From CAZNXJ01 sp964577115 (GTDB lineage: Bacteria > Planctomycetota > Planctomycetia > Pirellulales > Pirellulaceae): a stretch of 60,209 bases of DNA. Every line of letters begins with the position of its first letter. Positions within the stretch are counted from its first letter, which is position 1. The stretch spans positions 1-60,209 of the forward strand of contig CAZNXJ010000031.1 of NCBI GenBank assembly GCA_964577115.1. Reading direction: 5' to 3'. The notes beneath the pieces were generated by a model. The model was not told the DNA's origin. It did no database searches and saw only the letters and a list, made by a program, of their open reading frames with translations. The position numbers and the translations under genes were made by a program. Of the stretch, positions 51,697-60,209 are shown in pieces.

Positions 51697-52611
51697 GTGA
51701 GTACGGAACCGAACAGGTCGGAACATACGCCGATGAGCTCGGACCCAGAGAGCGCGCACACTCCGCCCGCGGCGCATTCCGATCCCGAGACAACGCCCCA
51801 CAACACGGGCGCCGCGAACACGGCCGATGAAGACAGGGTGGAGGAGAACTCGGCGCATGGCGACGAGGCCGAGCAGCCGCCGGAGGCGGGCGCAGAGCAA
51901 GAGCACAGGGAGGCGGAACAGCCGACCGAGCTTGCGGCGGAGGTGCCGGCGAGCTCCGACGTGAGCGGCGACGAGGGAGTTGACGAGGACGACGAGGACG
52001 ACGACGAGCCCGAGTTCGAGGGGCACGTCGAGCCGATCGAAGAAGTGCTCGAGACGCCGCTCGAGGACCTCGAGTTCAACTGGTACATCCTCAAGGTGCA
52101 GGTCAACCGCGAGGACTCGATCTGCGATGCCCTGCGGCGCCGCGTCGCCCGCGAAGGTCTCGAAGACTACTTCCGCGACATCATCGTCCCGACCGAGGAC
52201 GTCGTCGAGTTTACCAAGAGCGGCAAGAAGCGCACGGTTAAGCGAAAGCTCTATCCGGGCTACATCATGGTCAACATGGCGCTGACCGAAGATACTTGGT
52301 TTCTCGTTCGCGAGACGCCGGGGATCGGCGACTTCACCGGCTCGGCCGGACGGCCGACGCCGATGGATCCCGAGGATGTGCGGCGGCTGATCAAGACCAG
52401 CACGCCGGGCGAGGAGGGAACCGAGGACGTGCGGATTGCCATCCCGTTCAGCGTGGGTGATCGCGTCCGCGTCAAGGAAGGCTACTTCCAGAATTTTGAA
52501 GGGGATGTCGATTCGATCGACGCGGCGAACGGTCGCGTTACGGTCATGATCAATATCTTCGGCCGGTCCACGCCGGTCGAGCTACAGCACTGGCAAATGG
52601 AACGGCTGTAA
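51697..52611 (+). CDS. nusG: Transcription termination/antitermination factor NusG with long acidic N-terminus
   Basis: 304 residues from GTG 51697 (AAGGAAGGGGG upstream), far longer than the usual 180. Residues 1-125 are a disordered, Glu/Asp-rich extension (EGVDEDDEDDDEPEFEGHVE). The NGN domain begins at NWYILKVQVNRED (128-140) and includes KRKLYPGYIMVNMAL. The C-terminal KOW domain has FSVGDRVRVKEGYFQNFEGDVDSI and ends VELQHWQMERL. NusG contacts RNA polymerase, Rho and S10. It lies 47 bases after secE and before rplK, the standard order. Confidence 0.96.
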   Translation: MSTEPNRSEHTPMSSDPESAHTPPAAHSDPETTPHNTGAANTADEDRVEENSAHGDEAEQPPEAGAEQEHREAEQPTELAAEVPASSDVSGDEGVDEDDEDDDEPEFEGHVEPIEEVLETPLEDLEFNWYILKVQVNREDSICDALRRRVAREGLEDYFRDIIVPTEDVVEFTKSGKKRTVKRKLYPGYIMVNMALTEDTWFLVRETPGIGDFTGSAGRPTPMDPEDVRRLIKTSTPGEEGTEDVRIAIPFSVGDRVRVKEGYFQNFEGDVDSIDAANGRVTVMINIFGRSTPVELQHWQMERL

Positions 52612-52696
52612 ACGCGACACCGGCCCCAGTCCCGCCCGGCCGCTCGACAGCCCTTCCGAGTCATCGATAATCTGAAGATTCGGGCATACACCGCAC

Positions 52697-53125
52697 ATGG
52701 CAAAGCAACTCGTCGGACAAGCAAAATTCCAGGTCCCTGGCGGCCAGGCGACGCCGGCTCCTCCCGTGGGCACGTCGCTCGGTAAGTTCGGGATCAATCT
52801 CGGCCAGTTCGTGCAGCAGTTCAACGACCGCACGAAGGAATACAACGGCACGCCGATCCCCGTCATCGTCAGCGTCTATAACGACCGGACGTTTGACTTT
52901 GTCACGAAGAGCCCGCCGGCGGCGGCGCTCCTCAAGCAGGCCGCCGGCATCGCCAAGGGCGCGGGCGCGCCGAGCCGGGAAAAAGTGGGGCGCGTCACGC
53001 GCCAGCAGGTCGACGAAATTTGCCAGAAAAAAATGGCGGATCTGAACGCGCGAGATCTCGATCACGCTCGACGCATGATCGAAGGCACGGCTCGTAGCAT
53101 GGGCATCGAAGTTGTCGAGGGTTAA
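52697..53125 (+). CDS. rplK: 50S ribosomal protein L11
   Basis: 142 residues. The start of the mature domain is clear: KFQVPGGQATPAPPVGTSLGKFGINL, with PPVGTSLG as the family signature, and FVTKSPPAAALLKQAAGIAKG. The C-terminal RNA-binding part ends KMADLNARDLDHARRMIEGTARSMGI. It binds 23S rRNA in the GTPase centre. Six bases separate it from rplA, so the two are co-translated. Confidence 0.98.
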   Translation: MAKQLVGQAKFQVPGGQATPAPPVGTSLGKFGINLGQFVQQFNDRTKEYNGTPIPVIVSVYNDRTFDFVTKSPPAAALLKQAAGIAKGAGAPSREKVGRVTRQQVDEICQKKMADLNARDLDHARRMIEGTARSMGIEVVEG

Positions 53126-53131
53126 GTAAAG

Positions 53132-53809
53132 ATGGCAAAGCGATCGCGACGGTATCGCGCTCTGGCCGAGAAGGCTCCGGATCAGCCGGTCGACCTGGAT
53201 CGAGCCGTTCAGCTACTGGGACAGTTCAATACGACGAAGTTCGACCAGACGGTCGAGATCCACATGCGGCTGGGGATCGACCCTAAGCAGGCCGATCAGA
53301 TGGTCCGCGGCAGCGTCGTACTGCCGCACGGCATCGGGCGCACGCAGCGTGTGGCGGTATTCGCCAAGGGTGATTTGGCCGACGCGGCGAAAGCCGCCGG
53401 CGCCGACTACGTCGGCCAGGAAGACCTGGCCGCGCGGATCCGCGAAGGCTTTACGGACTTCGACGCCTGCATCGCGGCGCCCGACATGATGGGGCTCGTC
53501 GGCCCGCTCGGCCGTATCCTCGGCCCCCGCGGCCTGATGCCCTCGCCGCGTGCTGGCACGGTGACGCCGGACGTGGCCCGCGTCGTCCAAGAGTATAAGG
53601 CGGGGAAGGTCGAGTTCCGCAATGACGACGGCGGCAATATTCACGCCGTCGTGGGCAAGGCCAGCTTCACGCCCGAGCAGCTCAAGGACAACATCCGCGC
53701 GTTCATTGACCACATCCTGAGCCTCAAGCCGCAGGCCGTGAAGGGCCACTACGTGCGAGGCATCTCGCTGGCCGCCACGATGAGTCCCGGGATTCCGATC
53801 GCGGCCTAA
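53132..53809 (+). CDS. rplA: 50S ribosomal protein L1
   Basis: 225 residues, slightly short for the family. KFDQTVEIHMRLGIDPKQADQMVRGSVVLPHG, the loop DACIAAPDMMGLVGPLGRILGPRGLMPSPRAGTV, and the C-terminal FTPEQLKDNIRAFIDHI are all standard. It forms the ribosomal L1 stalk and often represses its own operon by binding a leader that mimics its rRNA site; I did not identify such a site here. Confidence 0.98.
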   Translation: MAKRSRRYRALAEKAPDQPVDLDRAVQLLGQFNTTKFDQTVEIHMRLGIDPKQADQMVRGSVVLPHGIGRTQRVAVFAKGDLADAAKAAGADYVGQEDLAARIREGFTDFDACIAAPDMMGLVGPLGRILGPRGLMPSPRAGTVTPDVARVVQEYKAGKVEFRNDDGGNIHAVVGKASFTPEQLKDNIRAFIDHILSLKPQAVKGHYVRGISLAATMSPGIPIAA

Positions 53810-53874
53810 GGAACGCATCCGTGGGGAACGCCGAGGCCGGCGCTGCCGAGTCAGCAACCAACGAGCAATAAGTC

Positions 53875-54432
53875 ATGAGCAAATACGTCAAGAATCTGAT
53901 CACCCGGGATCTCGCCCGGCGGCTCGAAGGAGTGAACGATGCGCTCCTGGTGAACGTCGTCGGAATGGATGCGAACAACACGGTGCAATTGCGCCGCGAA
54001 CTGCGGGACAAGAACATCCAGCTAATGGTCGTCAAGTCGAGCCTCGCGCGGCGCGCCTGTGAAGGCACCGCGCTGGCGCGCGCGTTCGAAGGCGCCGAGG
54101 GCTCGCTGGCCCTCGTCTGGGGCGGCGACGATTTCATCTCGCTGACCAAGGAAATCACTCGGATCGACAAGGAAGGCAAGTACGAACACTTCGCTCCGCG
54201 CGGCGGAGTCATGGACGGCGAGCCCCTGTCGGTCGACCGTGTGAAGGAAATCAGCAAGTGGCCCAATCGCCAGGAACAGCTCTCGATCCTGGTGGGCCAG
54301 ATCCTTGCTCCGGGAGCCCAGCTCGTTTCGCAGCTGCTCGGCCCCGGCGGTGCCCTGGCCAGCCAGATTGAAAAGAAGGCGAAGGACGAGTCGCCTGACG
54401 AAGCCGCGGAACAGGCGGCGCCCAGCGCCTAA
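53875..54432 (+). CDS. rplJ: 50S ribosomal protein L10
   Basis: 185 residues. KYVKNLITRDLARRLEGVNDALLVNVVGM, RRELRDKNIQLMVVKSSLARRA and SILVGQILAPGAQLVSQLLGPGG are the expected L10 segments. The C-terminal helix that holds L7/L12 dimers ends in an acidic tail rich in Glu, Asp and Ala. 65 bases separate it from rplA. Confidence 0.97.
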   Translation: MSKYVKNLITRDLARRLEGVNDALLVNVVGMDANNTVQLRRELRDKNIQLMVVKSSLARRACEGTALARAFEGAEGSLALVWGGDDFISLTKEITRIDKEGKYEHFAPRGGVMDGEPLSVDRVKEISKWPNRQEQLSILVGQILAPGAQLVSQLLGPGGALASQIEKKAKDESPDEAAEQAAPSA

Positions 54433-54587
54433 GTGTCCTTGCGTTCCCGCCGGGTACGAACGGTCGCCGTTGGACGCGTTCGTGCCCCCCATACCCCCGT
54501 CCAACACACTATTTTAAAATCTTCCCAAGTTCGCGCATCGGCAGCGCGCCGCGCGGCAGATGTCAAAGAGAAAGGGCTACTACTGCC

Positions 54588-55001
54588 ATGAGTGAAGGCA
54601 CCGCTACCCTCGAATTTTCCGCGGAAACCAAGGAGCTGGGCGACAAGATCGCCAACCTGACGCTGAAGCAGGCGAAGGAGCTCAGCGACTACCTCAAAGA
54701 AACCTACCACATCGAACCCGCCGCGGGTGGAGCCGTCGTGGTGGCCCCGGCCGGCGGCGATGCGGGTGGCGCTCCGGCAGCCGCCGAGCAGACAGAATTC
54801 GATGTGATCTTGACGGGATTCGGTGATAATAAGTTGAATGTCGTCAAGGTCGTGAAGAACCTGACCGGTGCTTCGCTGATGGATGCCAAGAAGCTCGTCG
54901 AATCCGCCCCCGCGAAGATCAAGGAAAAGGTATCCAAAGAGGACGCAGAGAAAGTCAAGGCCGAACTGGAGGCCGCCGGCGCCTCGGTCGAGGTCAAATA
55001 G
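54588..55001 (+). CDS. rplL: 50S ribosomal protein L7/L12
   Basis: 137 residues, a little longer than usual. The N-terminal dimerisation helices (ETKELGDKIANLTLKQAKELSDYL) are followed by an Ala/Gly-rich hinge (about 42-62), and the C-terminal domain is intact: TEFDVILTGFGDNKLNVVKVVKN, LMDAKKLVESAPAKIKEKVSKEDAEKVKAELEAAGASVEV. It recruits elongation factors. 155 bases follow rplJ. Confidence 0.97.
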   Translation: MSEGTATLEFSAETKELGDKIANLTLKQAKELSDYLKETYHIEPAAGGAVVVAPAGGDAGGAPAAAEQTEFDVILTGFGDNKLNVVKVVKNLTGASLMDAKKLVESAPAKIKEKVSKEDAEKVKAELEAAGASVEVK

Positions 55002-55028
55002 TCGTACGGATCGAATCCTCCACAGGAT

Positions 55029-55060
55029 GCGCCGCTCCAGGACCGCACTTGGAGCGGCGC
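55029..55060 (+). terminator. rplL-rpoB intergenic hairpin
   Basis: GCGCCGCTCCA (029-039) pairs perfectly with TGGAGCGGCGC (050-060) across a 10-base loop, followed by AAAATTC. It starts 28 bases after rplL. By position it is the counterpart of the attenuator or processing hairpin between rplL and rpoB in E. coli; the weak T content suggests partial termination or RNase cleavage. Confidence 0.65.
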
Positions 55061-55225
55061 AAAATTCATGCGCCGCGATTCCCGAATTCTCTCTAATCTG
55101 TGCGCGCGTTTTTGCGGCGCGTCGCTGCCCAGGGGGCATTGCGCGCAGAGGTTACTCGCAGGCGGGGGCTGGTCCCGCCGCACATCTGGCCCGTGTCGTG
55201 ACTTGATTCAGGAGCACTCTTGCCT

Positions 55226-58948
<3,723 letters not shown>

Positions 58949-59182
58949 GATGCCGCGCATTGGGGCGGGAGCGTCGGGGCGCCGTGACACGGCGGCGCTC
59001 CGCGACCCGCCGGTGGCCGGCATCGCGACCTGGTCACGTGTGCCCCGCAGCGCTCGGGCACTCGCGGCCCGACAGCCGCAAAACCATCGCAAGACAATTG
59101 GATCTCAGGAGGGCCGAGCTGCACCCGGTGGCCCTCTTTCCCGCTCCGGCCTCGCCGGAGCCACAATAAGGAGCATGGGCAG

Positions 59183-60209
59183 ATGACGATCGGCGACAGC
59201 ACCTACGATCGGATCAACGACTACGCTTCGGTCAAGATCAGCCTCGCCCGGCCGCAGGATATCCGCAGCTGGTCGTTCGGCGAAGTGAAGAAGCCCGAGA
59301 CGATTAACTACCGCACCTACCGCCCGGAGAAGGACGGGCTGTTCTGCGAGCGGATTTTCGGACCGGAAAAAGACTGGGAATGCGCCTGCGGCAAGTACCG
59401 CGGGATGAAATACAAGGGGATGATCTGCGACCGCTGCGGCGTCAAGGTGACGCACTCGCGCGTCCGCCGCAAGCGCATGGGCCATATCGAACTGGCAGCG
59501 CCGGTCGTCCACATCTGGTTCTTCAAGGCCATGCCCAGCCGGCTCGGCAACCTGCTGGACATGAAGACCACAAGCCTCGAGAAGGTGATCTACTTCCAGG
59601 ACTACGTGGTCATCAATCCGGGCGATACGGACCTCGAGCCGCAGCAGATGCTGACCGAGGAAGAGTTCCGCGCGGCACGCGAGCAGTACGGCGAGGGAAG
59701 CTTCGAAGCCGACATGGGCGCCGAAGCCATCCGCAAGCTGCTCATGAACCTCGACCTGGTCAAGCTCTCGCAGGACCTCCGCAAAGAGCTCGTCGAAACC
59801 AATTCGAAGCAGCGCCGCAAGGACCTGATCAGCCGACTGAAGATCGTCGAGGCGATTCGCGACAGCGATAACAAGCCGGAATGGATGGTGCTAGACGTCA
59901 TCCCGGTCATTCCGCCCGACCTCCGCCCGCTCGTGCTGCTCGACTCGGGCAATTTCGCGACGAGCGACCTGAACGACCTGTACCGGCGGATCATCAACCG
60001 CAACAACCGGCTCCGTAAGCTCGTCGACCTGAATGCTCCGGAAGTGATCATTCGCAACGAGAAGCGCATGCTGCAGGAGGCGGTCGACGCGCTGTTCGAC
60101 AACAACCGCTGCAAGCGCCCCGTGCTCGGCAGCAGCAACCGGCCGCTGAAGAGCCTGACGGACATGATCAAGGGCAAGCAGGGCCGCTTCCGCGAGAACC
60201 TGCTCGGCA
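59183..60209 (+). CDS. rpoC: DNA-directed RNA polymerase subunit beta' (N-terminal part, cut by window end)
   Basis: The first 342 residues are in the window; the gene continues past 60209. The start ATG 59183 has AAGGAG about 9 bases upstream of the slightly earlier, out-of-frame ATG and about 12 bases from this one; it gives the family N-terminus (YDRINDYASVKISLARPQDI). The N-terminal zinc site is CACGKYRGMKYKGMICDRCG with four cysteines, followed by VTHSRVRRKRMGHIELAAPV and the RIINRNNRLRKLVDLNAPEVI stretch. No frameshift was seen. Confidence 0.96.
   Translation, partial: MTIGDSTYDRINDYASVKISLARPQDIRSWSFGEVKKPETINYRTYRPEKDGLFCERIFGPEKDWECACGKYRGMKYKGMICDRCGVKVTHSRVRRKRMGHIELAAPVVHIWFFKAMPSRLGNLLDMKTTSLEKVIYFQDYVVINPGDTDLEPQQMLTEEEFRAAREQYGEGSFEADMGAEAIRKLLMNLDLVKLSQDLRKELVETNSKQRRKDLISRLKIVEAIRDSDNKPEWMVLDVIPVIPPDLRPLVLLDSGNFATSDLNDLYRRIINRNNRLRKLVDLNAPEVIIRNEKRMLQEAVDALFDNNRCKRPVLGSSNRPLKSLTDMIKGKQGRFRENLLG

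Overview
The window looks like a chromosomal segment of a planctomycete, most like the Pirellulales. The GC content is visibly high. The marker families include a PSCyt1/PSD1 (DUF1549/DUF1553) cytochrome protein, a very large multiheme cytochrome fused to a PVC-type beta-propeller, a PEP-CTERM protein, an OprP-type porin, and an RpoD-like sigma factor with an N-terminal DNA-binding extension. The placement rests on gene families read by eye; no 16S gene or database comparison is available. No insertion sequence, prophage or CRISPR array was seen.

Layout. 1-10 kb: tRNA-Ser(CGA), a secreted HEVTH zinc-peptidase-like protein, a PlsC-CdsA phospholipid pair, a sulfatase-fold protein without the sulfatase catalytic motif, a 1305-residue secreted glycoside-hydrolase-like protein, and a YedK/HMCES DNA-protein crosslink protein. 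10-18 kb, minus strand: a MoxR AAA+ ATPase, a 624-residue partner, a TerB-like protein and a five-heme giant cytochrome in one direction. 18-25 kb: a polytopic membrane protein with a GT2 glycosyltransferase, an NfeD-type membrane serine protease, and a translationally coupled DgcN-DgcA pair for D-glutamate (or dipeptide) metabolism. 25-30 kb, minus strand: aroB with a small coupled gene, dprA, then a 74-residue Pup-like protein ending in Gly-Gly-Glu, followed 9 bases later by a PafA/Dop-family enzyme with an inserted hydrophobic segment. 31-38 kb: csrA, a PSD1 cytochrome, a folate cluster (FolM-like SDR, folB, folK), tRNA-Lys, a PEP-CTERM protein and a small Cys-rich secreted protein. 38-48 kb: an OprP-like porin, a U32-family protein, rdgB, an M48 lipoprotein protease, a Tat-exported hypothetical protein and the sigma factor.

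48.7-60.2 kb is the conserved translation/transcription block: tRNA-Thr(TGT), tRNA-Tyr, tRNA-Gly, tRNA-Thr(GGT), tuf, tRNA-Trp, secE, nusG, rplK, rplA, rplJ, rplL, rpoB, and rpoC cut by the window edge. A promoter candidate precedes the tRNA cluster and an 11-bp hairpin separates rplL from rpoB.

The strongest candidate for something unusual is the Pup-like/PafA-like pair at 25.5-27.5 kb. The conjugating enzyme carries a roughly 115-residue insertion with hydrophobic helices and appears to have Glu where the family has its catalytic Asp. That would suggest a membrane-attached pupylation-like system. Next come the MoxR/partner/TerB module, which has no VWA protein, and the D-glutamate pair.
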